Below, in pieces: positions 6,618-15,942 of a stretch of DNA of 18,116 nt (its first letter is position 1; every line of letters starts with the position of its first letter). The DNA lies in assembly GCA_037447655.1 (NCBI GenBank), contig JBBHKE010001986.1, forward strand, positions 126,001-144,116. Direction: 5' to 3'. The notes under the pieces were generated by a model. It had not been told where the DNA came from. It saw only the letters and a program-made list of their open reading frames with translations, and ran no database searches. A program made the position numbers and the translations under genes. Source of the stretch: Zygnema cylindricum. Taxonomy: Eukaryota > Streptophyta > Zygnematophyceae > Zygnematales > Zygnemataceae.

Positions 6618-7857
6618 ATAATTTTTAACTCCCTCAAGTACCTCTCTTACCTTTACTTCCCCTATACCTCCAAAAGCACACTGTTGCTTTTGTGGAATTT
6701 ATGTGTAATTTTCTCTCTTCTCCATTCTACCAATGTGAAATTCCAAAATTTCTTCATCCTCTTTCTCCTCTTCCCTTTCTTCCTCCTCATCGACATAAAA
6801 ACTTATTAGTTCTTCCAAACAAGGACACTCCTCCATATAGTGACCCGATTCTTACAAGCAAAGCAAGACCTTTTTTACAAAGCTCCCCTTTATTTTCCTC
6901 TCCATCTCTTTCCACTGAAGTTCCAATAAGGATTACCTTTTACTTTCTTCTTCTCATCATGCTTCCACGAGTCAGCGTCGTTCCTCTTATCACACTTCCC
7001 CAAGTCACTGCCATTCTTCTTATCACGCTTCCGCCAGTCAACAACAACTATAAATGCATTCACCCTGTAACTTCCCCTACGAAGCTCCAATGTGTTATCC
7101 CTCACAAGAAATATCCCCATGGTAATGCTCCAAGTCTTTGAGGAGCCATCCATTCCCTGTATAGGGTAAATGATGGCTTTGTTCTCATCTGGGAGTTTCA
7201 TGTTTAATGTATTAATCTTTCTCTCCTCAAATTCTACATTTCTCGCTCTAGCAAGCACAACATATTACGCAACAATATCATTCAAAAACTCTATCATGCT
7301 ACTGCCTTTATAAATATAGGCCTCAATTTCTTGTTTTACTAACTGCAACCTCTATATTGTCTCACTCTTATAAATGTGAATTAGTGTTTCCCAGATTTCC
7401 GAAGACTTGGTTAGATTTAAATTAGTGATAGCTATGGACTTAAACACATATCTATGTATGAGATGTTTTGCTATAGTGTTTTTATATTCCCAATTTTTTT
7501 TGTCATTTTCTTCAATTTTTGTTTCAGTTATAATCCCCACAAGTGGAACTGTAGCCGAGAGCCTAGCTCCCTCCACCATCGGTGTCCCTTTATCCTTCGC
7601 ATGTTTTCCCCCTTCCATGGTAGTGAATTTCCCTTCACCTTTCGTTGCATCCTTACTCCGGTTGGTTTTTTGGAAAGCCCCTGGTGATTCTCTATAGTGA
7701 GTTTCTCCAAAGCCTGGTGGCGGACACCTCACTTGTCCCGAAACAATTTCCCATAAGTGCTTTTAAAAAAGCAATCCCTCCATCGTTTACTCCCAAGAAG
7801 TGTAAACAAAGGCACTCAAGATGGTGGGCCCATAACCTGTAATTTTATGGGTTCCAT
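6618..7857 (-). pseudogene. Internal region B1: gag remnant of a non-autonomous copia family (left part cut by LTR-X)
   Basis: Minus strand. Gag starts at ATG 7857-7855 inside LTR L1. A TGA comes soon after the primer-binding site and about 13 bp are missing near the Phe-Asp-Gly motif; the frame is readable again from about 7732 to 7352 (CPPPGFG, Trp-Glu-Tyr, Ser-Glu-Ile-Trp-Glu-Thr). After a frameshift it continues 7258-6890 with the basic DWRKRD repeat region, a frameshifted zinc knuckle near 6860, the acidic Glu-rich stretch (about 6760-6830) and the QQCAFGG motif where protease would begin. The rest lies left of LTR-X, outside the window. It is clearly related to C and D, with which it shares three copies of the 33-bp repeat. 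No protein is expected. Confidence 0.8.
7823..7837 (-). other. Primer-binding site of B1
   Basis: GGTTATGGGCCCACC on the minus strand, directly after the end of L1; all 15 bases match the anticodon arm of plant initiator tRNA-Met, as in element A. Confidence 0.8.
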
Positions 7858-8126
7858 TGCCACACAGAATTCGCACGTTTTAAGAAGCTAATCTAGATAT
7901 TGGCGACTCTAGGTTTATATAAACCCAAATGATTGACCCCTTGATAATCTGAACACCATTTGAGCTTCACCCTTGTGAAATATGACTTTTTGTGTGCTTA
8001 GTTCCACTGTAGAATTCAAAGTTAGAATAGGAGTTTTGGATAACATTCCCTAATTTGACTTTCCTTTAGAAATGCAGCCACCCTCATAAGCAAACACTCT
8101 GACCAACTACACCCCTGTTTTGCCGA

Positions 8127-8183
8127 GACTCTCAGGAGTCCACAACAAAAAGAATCACTGAAAATGGTCAACTACGTTAGTTG
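8127..8183 (-). other. Leader hairpins of LTR L1
   Basis: On the minus strand H1 is CAACT-AACGT-AGTTG (8183-8169) and H2 is GACTC-CTGA-GAGTC (8140-8127). Five perfect pairs each. H1 has no sequence in common with the TGCTC/GAGCA stem of family A yet occupies the same place. Confidence 0.55.
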
Positions 8184-8205
8184 TTATGGCTGGCCAAATT
8201 TAGCC

Positions 8206-8212
8206 TTTTATA
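8206..8212 (-). promoter_or_regulatory. TATA box of LTR L1
   Basis: TATAAAA on the minus strand in the block CTTGTATAAAAGG, shared by L1, L2 and L3. Confidence 0.6.
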
Positions 8213-8480
8213 CAAGATGTTCTATGGGAGAGGTTGCTACCTACCCAAAATATTCTCAGTCTTACATATAGAAATTAATGGTCCGTTTAAAGTATTTTCT
8301 AGGTCTAAATAGAAATATAGAAAGAAGCCGAGACAGTGTACCTCTAACTTCTCTCTCCAACTCTCAAACTTGTCACAGTCACTGAAAAATTGGAGAGGAA
8401 GCTAGAGCCATGGCTACCTAGGCTATCCAAAGGTTTACGCGGAATATATATATTAGTTTACCGTTAGAGGTTTATTTACT

Positions 8481-8572
8481 AAAAAGAATATGTGATGCCC
8501 CCAGGATTTGATCCTGGTACCTACTGAACGGTAAGCAGCAGCCAGCCGGTAACCTTATCCGTTAAGTCTAGA
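8481..8572 (-). ncRNA. Antisense tRNA-like Pol III unit in the solo LTR
   Basis: The clearest of the set. Minus strand: A-box region TTAACGGATAAGG (8565-8553), like the D-arm of plant tRNA-Arg; B-box GGATCAAATCC (8514-8504) inside a perfect CCAGG/CCTGG T-stem with a 7-base loop; then TTTTT (8485-8481). The acceptor stem does not pair, so it is tRNA-like, not a tRNA. Confidence 0.55.
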
Positions 8573-8947
8573 CATAGAGTTACGTATATTATAGTTTGAT
8601 ATTTAATTAAACATTAATACGTAGGATAATTCATTTAACTGAAACAGTTTACGGAGACATAGATCGAGTAATGTAAAAGTAAGGATTACGGTACGAACAA
8701 GAAACAAATACCGCGCATTTATTTCTTTAGCGAAAAGAATACCGCGCATGTATTTATTACGGCTACGATTAAATGTGAATTTAATCGGACGGCCGGAATT
8801 AACGCCGAGATCGCGTAAGAGGATTTCGGTGGTTTTCGGTCATCGCCACATCGGATGACACATGGGGGAATAACATTGGATCGGGGCATCTCCGAGGATT
8901 AAGGGAGCGAATCCGGATATACCTTGTGTCGACATTTAGGCCATGTC

Positions 8948-8995
8948 GTACAGTGTCCGTACAAAAAGTACACCGGTAGCTCTACTTTTGTGTAC
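8948..8995 (+). promoter_or_regulatory. GTAC-box cluster with SBP consensus
   Basis: Four GTAC cores (8948, 8959, 8968, 8992). TCCGTACAA at 8956-8964 fits the SBP-box factor consensus TNCGTACAA. L2 has the same site at 13379-13387 on the minus strand, and LTR A has five GTAC cores in 48 bp. SBP factors are specific to green plants; binding here is inference. Confidence 0.4.
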
Positions 8996-9089
8996 GAAAG
9001 TGTAATCTGATTGGCTGAGTACATCAGTAGATAGAGTCTGTGAGAGAGATAGGACTTAGAAAAATTAGGAGATAAGACCCAGATGCTTC

Positions 9090-9097
9090 TATACAAA
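9090..9097 (+). promoter_or_regulatory. TATA-like box of the solo LTR
   Basis: TATACAAA at the position of TATAAAA in the related LTRs. The H1 hairpin TGCTC-GAG-GAGCA follows at 9126-9138. Confidence 0.45.
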
Positions 9098-9762
9098 TGG
9101 TCAACTTTGACCCTCCATAACTTACTGCTCGAGGAGCAAATTCAGAGATTCTTTTTGCTATCAACTCAAAGGAGCCTTGCCTTTACAAGGGTGAAGTTGG
9201 TCAAAGTTATTGTGTGCCACGGTGGCGGTTGATCTTGCTAAACACAAAAGGGTCAGGGTTATCCTAGGGGCTTTTTGGAAGCTGTCCATTCCGAGGACTT
9301 ATGGAGGTCCCAGAGTTTCACTACACCCCTCTCTAAACCCCCTAGTACCGAAATATTGACCAATCACAGAACTGTACCGTACAAGAAAGTACAGGTGTCG
9401 GAGTAATTTCTGTATGGACTTTGTACGACACAGCCATAATGCGACGTTTATCACATCCAAATTTGTTATCTTCCGTTCCGAAGTTTCTGTAAACCCGTAT
9501 GATGTTGCCACGTGTCATCCAAAGTGGCGACGTCCGCAAATTGCCAAATTTTCCTTTCCGGGAAGCCGACGCTAACCACGGCCATCCGATTTATATCGTT
9601 AATTAATACAGACCGTCGAAAAAAAAATCCATACCATTTGTTTCGTCCGGTACTTAAAGTACAACAGTTTATATGCCCTATGAACCCATTATTTAGTTTA
9701 ATGGAAATCTCCACTTGAACTCTTTAAATAATTATCAACCCCATTATACCTTAGCACCCTAA

Positions 9763-9853
9763 ATCTAATCTGGACAAAGCTAATTGCATGGTGCCTTAAT
9801 CTGGACACAATAGGTACTCGTGATCAATTCCTAGGTTTGTAAAACACCTTTTT
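9763..9853 (+). ncRNA. Degenerate antisense tRNA-like unit in L1
   Basis: On the + strand (antisense to L1): weak A-box-like TCTAATCTGGACAAAG, weak B-box GATCAATTCC near 9822, then TTTTT at 9849-9853. It aligns with the better copy in L2 (13735-13821). Confidence 0.35.
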
Positions 9854-10034
9854 GGTAAATCTACCCTATTTGGTTCAGTCACTCTAGGCAGCTTAGGCAG
9901 CCATGACTCTAGCTCCCACTCCAGCCTTTAGTGACAACAACAAGTGTGGGGGCTTGGAGAACGGAGTTAGAGGCAGACTGCCTCTACCTTTTTCCTATCC
10001 TAATACAGACCTAGAAAATACACAAATCTCAACA

Positions 10035-10048
10035 CTCCCCTTATTTTC
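10035..10048 (-). other. Polypurine tract of internal C
   Basis: GAAAATAAGGGGAG on the minus strand, directly before the TGTTGAG start of L1. Confidence 0.8.
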
Positions 10049-11063
10049 TAGTCTATTTTCTTTTCAACTCCCACACAAAAAAAATCCACCCGCTCCCCCT
10101 TTTTTTTATTTTTCTTTTCCGTTAATAAAACTTGAAGTATTACCCTCATATTTCAAAAGGTCTACTAGATGAGCTGAAATAAACATTCCATCTTGCTGAT
10201 CACACATTTTATTTAGCATCCCACTTCTCATAAGTCCGAGCAAAGATTTTATCCACCTCATCTTTTTTCCATCCACACAAAAACCGATTTCCCTCTTGCA
10301 CTTCAAACAGCCAGCCCCATCTCCAATCTGCAACACACACCTAGATGCTATCCCTTTTCAGGCATACCTTCATAAATGGCATCACTCCTATTAGTGATGT
10401 CAAAGTCATTACCCCCCAAACTTATTCTTAAATCAAGAGTCCCCACTAAGTTCCTCATAAAATCTATATCTTGCGTACTCATATTTTTGTCCATGATACT
10501 CAACCCATTTTCTGAACTTTCCTCACTCTCTCCCATGGAAATCTTTCCACTATCACTTTCTAACTTTATTCCCAATAATTTTTTCTCCTCCCTTAAATCT
10601 TTCATTAAATATTTCTCTTCGCCCCTATCCTTTAAAACCACCTCTAGTTTTACTTCTCCCCTTTCCTCGGAATCCGTTGTAGTCTCCCTATCCGACCAGC
10701 TTTGTGTTTCCAACATATCTTAAAAATTATCTTTATTATTTCTAACTACCTTAAGTACCTCCCTTCCCTTTACTTCCCTTATACCTCCAAAAGCACACTG
10801 TTGGTTTCGTGGAATTTCTGTGTACTTTTCTCTCTTCTCCATTCTATCGATGTGAAGAAAATCCAAAATTTCTTCATCCTCTTTCTCCTCTTCCCTTTCT
10901 TCCTCCTCATCGATATAAAAACTTCTAAATTCATCCAAACAAGGACACTCCTCTATATATTGACCCAATTTCCTACATGCGAAGCAAACCCTTTTTTTTA
11001 AAGCTCCCTTTTCTTTTCCTCTCCATCTCTTTCCACCGAAGTTCCAATAAGGATTACCTTTGA

Positions 11064-11162
11064 CTTTCTTCCTCTCATCATGCTTTCGCGAGTCACTGTA
11101 GTTTCACTCATCACGCTTCCCCAGTCACCGCCATTCTTCTTATCACGCTTTCGCCAGTCACC
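11064..11162 (-). repeat. 33-bp tandem repeat in gag of C
   Basis: Three units with ends at about 11162, 11129 and 11097; each encodes a version of GDWRKRDKKNG (11 residues). One unit is a base short, giving a frameshift. B1 and D have the same array; element A has one unit. Confidence 0.65.
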
Positions 11163-11710
11163 AACAACTGTAAATGCATTCACCTTGTTATTTCCCCTAC
11201 GAAGCTCCAAAGTGTTTTCCCTCACAAGAATTATCCCCATGCTAATGCTCCAAGTCCCTATGGAGCCATCCATTCCCTGCATAGGGTAAATGATGTCTTT
11301 GTTCTCATCAGGAGTTTCATGATTATTGTATTAATCTTTCTCTCCTCAAATTCTACATTTCCTGCTCTAGCAAGCTCAACATATAACGAAAAAATATCAT
11401 TCAAAAACTTTATCATGCTGCTGCCTTTATAAACATAGGCCTCGATTTCCAGTTATACTAAGTGATGCCTCTATATTGTCTCACTCTGAAATTCTGTGGT
11501 CTCCATTGGCCCACAGAATGAGGAGCCTATGTAAAGCCTCTAAGATAATTTTTGCCCCTTCTACTTTCCCGCTGAATAAGCGCCACCCAGGCACAGAAAT
11601 ATTTTGACCACTCTCACCCCTATGAGGACAAGACTGCCATGAGTCAAACGCAAAAAGAATCACTGAATTTGCTCCCCTAAGCAGTAAGTTATGGCTGGTC
11701 AAAGATGACC

Positions 11711-11716
11711 TTTATA
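11711..11716 (-). promoter_or_regulatory. TATA box of the solo LTR A
   Basis: TATAAA on the minus strand in the same context as in element A. Confidence 0.6.
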
Positions 11717-12169
11717 GTTACAAGCTCTCTTAGAGAGAGAGGTACCTAAATATTACTAAGTCTCGGTCTGCCTACTCACGACTACCTACTACTAAACCCT
11801 AGTCCAATAGGAACACTATATAGTACAAGAAGGTACAATGGGCGATGTACTTATTGTACGACCATTGTACGACAAGGTCTACAAGGTGACACCTGTCAAA
11901 TCGGAAGCCATGGTTCCTCCTCCCGGTTCCTCCTCCCATCTTCTCCGGTATCAAATAATGTGGCGCCACGTGGCACCGCGTGACGCTATCTCCGTATGCC
12001 GCCAAAAGCTCACTTCGCGTGGCGGCTATAATGCCGGCCGTCCGATCAAAACATATTTTACACGGTTCAGATTCGCGTACATGTAGGAATTGCTCCTTTT
12101 GGTTAGTCTGTTGTTAATTAGTTGTTGCGTTAATGATTATATATTTATAAAACCCGTCACGTGTATCGT

Positions 12170-12252
12170 TTCGTAACGCCTTAATGGTTAATGCGTTAGG
12201 CTATAGAGAATCTAGAGGTCACAGGTTCAAATCTAGACTTAGGCATCATTTT
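12170..12252 (+). ncRNA. Antisense tRNA-like Pol III unit in the solo LTR A
   Basis: On the + strand: A-box segment TAATGGTTAATGCGTTAGGC (12182-12201), B-box GGTTCAAATC (12224-12233), TTTT (12249-12252). The B-box is unchanged relative to 4959-4950, while the A-box inverted repeat has one mismatch. Confidence 0.5.
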
Positions 12253-12860
12253 AGTAAAATACCCTTTACTTCAAAAACTGCCACATTCTAAATATGGCGG
12301 CAGCCATGGCGCGCCTTTGATCCTCACTCTCTTTCTTTAAAGCAAAACAAAAATAGGGAAGTGAACTATTAATTACCTCTTTTCAACACACTCTTATAAA
12401 TCTGAATTAATGTTTCCCAGATTTTCGAAGATTTGGTTAGATTTAAAAGAGTGATAGCTATGAACTTAGACACATATCTATGTATGAGATGTTTTGCTAT
12501 AGTGTTTTTATATACCCAATTTTTTTTTTCATTTCTTTCAGTTTTTGGTTCAGTTATAATCCCCACAAGTGGAACTGTAGACGAGAGACTAACTCCCCTC
12601 ACTATCGGTGTCCCTTTATCCTTCTTCGTTTTCCCCCTTCCATGGTATTGAATTTCCCTTCACCTTCCGTTGCATCCTTACTCCGGTTGGTTTTTTGGAA
12701 AGCCCTAAGTGATTCTCCAAAGTGACTTTCTTCAAAGCCCGGTGGCGGATACCTCACTTAACCCGAAACAATTCCCCATAAGTGCTTTTCGAAAAGCAAT
12801 CCCTCCATCGTAAACTCCTAATAAGTGAATTCCGTTCCATCAAACACAAGCACCCAAGAT

Positions 12861-12875
12861 GGTGGGCACATAACC
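12861..12875 (-). other. Primer-binding site of C (one mismatch)
   Basis: GGTTATGTGCCCACC on the minus strand after the end of L2; one base differs from the 15-base match seen in A and B1. Confidence 0.7.
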
Positions 12876-13164
12876 TGTAATTTTATGGGTTCAATTGCCA
12901 CACAAAATTGGCAAGTCCAAAGAAGCTAATCTAGATATTACCGCCTCCACGTTTATATAAACCCAAATGATTGACCCCTTGACAATCAAAACCCCATTAC
13001 AGCTTCACCCCTGTGAAATATGACTTTTTGTGTGCTCAGTTCCACCATAGTATTCAAAGTTAGAATATGGGTTTTGGATAACATTCCCCAATTTGACTTT
13101 CCCTTAGAAATGCAGCCACCTTCTTAGGCAAACACTATGACCAACTACACCCCTGTGTTGCCTA

Positions 13165-13221
13165 GACTCTCGTGAGTCCACAACAAAAAGAATCACTGAA
13201 AATGGTCAACTGAGTTAGTTG
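13165..13221 (-). other. Leader hairpins of LTR L2
   Basis: Minus strand H1 CAACT-AACTC-AGTTG (13221-13207) and H2 GACTC-ACGA-GAGTC (13178-13165), five pairs each. Confidence 0.55.
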
Positions 13222-13233
13222 TTATATTTAGCC

Positions 13234-13240
13234 TTTTATA
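13234..13240 (-). promoter_or_regulatory. TATA box of LTR L2
   Basis: TATAAAA on the minus strand in the block CTTGTATAAAAGG, as in L1. Confidence 0.6.
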
Positions 13241-13734
13241 CAAGATGCTCTATGGGAGAGGCGGCTACCTACCCAAAAAATTCTAAGACCTAAACCCCTA
13301 TCTAAACCCCTTAGTACTAAAACACTGACCAATCAGAGGACTCTACCGTACAAGAAAGTACAGGTGCCGGAGTAATTTTTGTACGGACTTTGTACGACAC
13401 AGCCATAATGCAACGTTTATCACATCCAAATTTGTTGTCTTCCGTTCCGAAGATTTTGTAAACCCGTATGATGTTGCCATGTGTCATCCGAAGTGGCGAC
13501 GTCCACAAATTGCCAAATTGTCTTTTTCGGGAAGCCGACGCTAACCATGGCTGTCCGATTTATATCTTATTTAATACGGACCTTCGAAATAATTTTTTGT
13601 GCCATTTGTTTAGTTCCGTACTCAAAGTACAACTGTTTATATGCCCTATGAACTTGTAATTTAGTTTAATGGAAATCTCCACTTGTAACTCTTTAAATAA
13701 TTATCAACCCCATTAGACCTTAGCACTAGTCCTA

Positions 13735-13821
13735 GATCTAACGGACAAAGTTAACGGTTGCGGGTACCTTAACGGACGGTAGGTACCACGATCAATTCCT
13801 GGGTCCATCAAGCAACTTTTT
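13735..13821 (+). ncRNA. Antisense tRNA-like Pol III unit in L2
   Basis: On the + strand, antisense to L2: A-box-like TCTAACGGACAAAG (from 13737), resembling the TTAACGGATAAGG of the solo LTR at 8267-9320; weak B-box CGATCAATTCC (13789-13799); TTTTT (13817-13821). Confidence 0.45.
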
Positions 13822-14003
13822 GGTAAATCTTCCCTATTTGCTACCTTTCACTCTAGAGAGCTTAGGCAGCCATGACTCTAGCTCCCTCTCTAGCCTTCAG
13901 TGACTACAACAAGTGTGGGGGCTTGGAGAAGGGAGTTAGAGGCAGACTGCCTATGCCTTTTTCCTATCCTAATACAGACCTAGAAAATACACAAATCTCA
14001 ACA

Positions 14004-14017
14004 CTCCCGTTATTTTC
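14004..14017 (-). other. Polypurine tract of internal D
   Basis: GAAAATAACGGGAG on the minus strand directly before L2. A second purine-rich stretch lies upstream at about 14062-14093. Confidence 0.75.
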
Positions 14018-15037
14018 TAGTCTATTTTCATTTCAACTCCCACACAAAAAAAATCCATGCGCTCCCCCTTTTTCTTTCTTTTTCTTTTTCGTTAATAAAA
14101 CTTTAAGTAAATACCCTCATATTTCAAAAGGTCTACTAGATGAGCTGAAATAAACATTCCATCTTGTTCGTCACACATTTAATTTAGCATCCCACTTTTC
14201 ATAAATCCGAGCAAAGATTTTATCCACCTCATCTTTTTTCCATCCACACAAAAAGTGATTTCCCTCTTGCAGTTCAAACAGCTAGCCCCATCTCCAATCT
14301 TCAACACACATCTAGATGCTATCCTTTTTTCAGGCACACCTTCATAAATGGCATCACTCCTATTAGTGATGTCAAAGCCATTACCCCCCAAACTTATTTT
14401 TAAATCAAAAGGCCCCACTAAGTTCCTCATAAAATCTACATCTTGCGTATTCATATTTTTGTCTATGATATTCACCCCATTTTTTGAACTTTCCTCACTC
14501 TCTCCCATGGAATATTTTTCACTATCACTTTCTGACTTTATTACCAAATAAGTAATTCTCCTCCCCTAAATCTTTCATTGGATATTTCTCTTCTCCCTTA
14601 TCCTTTAAAACCACCTCTAGTTTTACTTCTCCCCTTTTCTCGGAATCCGTTGAAGTCTCCCTATCCGACCAATTTTCTGTTTCCAACATATCTAAAAAAT
14701 TATCCTTATTATTTTTAACTCCCTCAAGTACCTCCTTAACCTTTACTTCCCTTATACCTCCAAAAGCACACTGTTGCTTTCGTGGAATTTTTCTGTACTT
14801 ATCTCTCTTCTCCATTCTATCGATGTGAAGAAGTTCCAAAATTTCTTCATCCTCTTTCTCCTCTTCCCTTTCTTCCTCCTCACCGATATAAAAACTTCTA
14901 AGTTCTTCCAAACAAGGACACTCCTCCATATGATGACCCGGTTACCTACAAGCGAAGCAAACCCCTTTTTTTTAAAGCTCCCTTTCTTTTCCTCTCCATT
15001 TTTTTCCACCAAAGTTCCGATAAAGATTACCTTTGAC

Positions 15038-15136
15038 TTTCTTCCTCTCATCATGCTTTCGCGAGTCACTGTCGTTCCTCTTATCACGCTTCCGCCAGTC
15101 ACCGCCGATCTTCTTTTCACTCTTCCGCCAGTCACC
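15038..15136 (-). repeat. 33-bp tandem repeat (x3) in gag of D
   Basis: Unit ends at 15136, 15103 and 15070 are spaced exactly 33 bp. The encoded units are GDWRKSEKKIG, GDWRKRDKRND and SDSRKHDERKK. They add positive charge just before the zinc knuckle. Confidence 0.75.
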
Positions 15137-15928
15137 AACAACTGTAAATGCATTCACCTTGTTATTTCCCCTACGAAGCTCCAAAATCCTTCCCTCACAA
15201 GAATTATCCCCATGTTAATGCTCCAAGTCCTTGAGAAGCCATCCATTCCCAACATAGGGTAAATGATGTCTTCGTTCTCATGTGGGAGTTTCATGATTAT
15301 TGTATCAATCTTTCTCTCCACAAATTTTACATTTCCTGCTTTAGCAAGCTCAACATATAACGCAGCAACATCATTCAAAAACTCTATCATGCTACCGCCT
15401 TTATAAAATAAGCCTCGATTTCCTGTTTTACTAACTGCTACCTCTGTATAGTCTCACTTCTATAAATGTGAATTAGTGTTTCCCAGATTTTCGAAGACTT
15501 GGTTAGATTTAAAAGAGTGATAGCTATGGACTTAGACACATATCTATGTATGAGAGGTTTTGCTAGAGTGTTTTTATATTCCCAAATTGTTTTGTCATTT
15601 TCTTCAATTTTTTGTTCAGTTATAATCCCCACAAGTGGAACCATAGCCGAGAGCCTAGCTCCCCTCACCATCGGTGTCCCTTTATCCTTCTCCAATTTTC
15701 CCCTTTCCATGGTAATGATTTTCCCTTATCCTTCCGTTGCATCCTTACTCCAGTTTGTTTTTTGGAAAGCCCCTGGTGATTCTCCATAGTGAGTTTCTCC
15801 AAAGCCTGGTGGCGGACACCTCACTTGTCCCGAAACAATTCCCCATAAGTGCTTTTCGAAAAGCAATCCCTCCATCGTAAACTCCCAATAAGTGAACTTT
15901 GTTCCATCAAACACAAGCACCCTAGATA

Positions 15929-15942
15929 GTGGGCCCATAACC
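15929..15942 (-). other. Primer-binding site of D
   Basis: GGTTATGGGCCCAC on the minus strand after the end of L3; 14 bases match the plant initiator tRNA-Met anticodon arm. Confidence 0.78.

Larger units (their letters stand above)
8267..9320 (+). repeat. Solo LTR (family related to X), inserted in L1
   Basis: About 1054 bp in + orientation. Both flanks are continuous L1 sequence when it is removed, with a TTACA/CTACA duplication. It ends TTTCA with ATG 9301-9303 exactly 20 nt from the end. No internal region is attached, so it is a solo LTR left by recombination between two LTRs. The start reads TA rather than TG, which could be a single G-to-A change; the exact first base is therefore less certain than the last. 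Inside: GCCATGGC near 8408, antisense tRNA-like unit, GGACGGCCGG near 8789, GTAC boxes (8948-8995), inverse CCAAT near 9011, TATA and H1 hairpin. Confidence 0.82.
7838..10034 (-). repeat. LTR L1 of family B, split by a solo LTR
   Basis: Minus-strand LTR starting TGTTGAG at 10034 and ending ACA at 7838. It is interrupted by a + LTR at 8267-9320; the two parts (10034-9321 and 8266-7838) add up to about 1140 bp, against 1128 bp for L2. Left and right of the insertion, TTACA (8262-8266) and CTACA (9321-9325) are a target duplication with one change. A polypurine tract (10035-10048) abuts its start and a primer-binding site its end, so it serves as 3' LTR of C and 5' LTR of B1. It carries a tRNA-like block on the + strand (about 9763-9853), TATA at 8212-8206 and hairpins at 8127-8183. 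Confidence 0.88.
11487..12388 (-). repeat. Solo LTR of family A (902 bp) inserted in gag of C
   Basis: Minus orientation, TGTTGAAAAGAGG at 12388 to TTTCA at 11487, and highly similar throughout to the 3' LTR of A (887 bp). It is flanked by perfect 5-bp duplications, GAGTG on the minus strand (CACTC at 11482-11486 and 12389-12393 on +). Removing the LTR and one duplication restores the gag reading across the site. All landmarks are present: TATA, hairpin H2, ATG 20 nt from the end, G-box and antisense tRNA-like unit. Confidence 0.95.
10106..12895 (-). pseudogene. Internal region C: gag plus stitched RT/RNase H remnants, split by a solo LTR
   Basis: Minus strand. The gag start is lost (ATG to ATT at 12895-12893). 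Gag homology runs 12875-12394, is interrupted by the solo LTR 11487-12388, and resumes at 11486 with the gag segment expected next. Then come the basic DWRKRD repeats (about 11064-11162), a zinc knuckle whose His is lost (CFACRKLGQ, near 10970), the acidic stretch (about 10860-10920) and QQCAFGG. From there protease, integrase and most of RT are missing: 10716-10348 joins an RT scrap (MKDLREEKKLLGIKLE) to an RNase H scrap (NLVGT...SLGG...DITNRSDA); a frameshift follows, then 10336-10106 has LQIGDGAG and MRWIKSLLGLMRSG. YVDD and the RNase H Glu and second Asp are absent. D carries the same joins. Confidence 0.8.
12876..14003 (-). repeat. LTR L2 of family B (1128 bp, intact), shared by C and D
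   Basis: Minus strand TGTTGAG (14003) to TTACA (12876). The polypurine tract of D abuts its start (14004-14017) and the primer-binding site of C its end (12861-12875), so this one LTR is both the 3' LTR of D and the 5' LTR of C. Contents: CACTGAA/GAGAGGG/CATGGCTGCC block (about 13860-13910), antisense tRNA-like unit, G-box-like TGACACATGG near 13485, SBP-type site (13387-13379), inverse CCAAT near 13330, TATA (13240-13234) and hairpins (13221-13165). Confidence 0.92.

Noticed and set aside
6692-7141. Plus-strand open frames of 90-160 codons over B1, C and D (for example also 14774-15262 and 10376-10723)
   Set aside because: They are antisense to the gag remnants; their Pro/Leu/Ser/Phe-rich content is just the complement of Glu/Lys/Arg-rich gag sequence.
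9299-9718. Open frames within L1 (and 13317-13659 in L2)
   Set aside because: They lie in U3 regulatory sequence, are not kept between L1 and L2, and have no protein features.
15038-15136. CRISPR-like array
   Set aside because: The 33-bp units are direct tandem copies without spacers, inside a gag frame of a plant-type retrotransposon.
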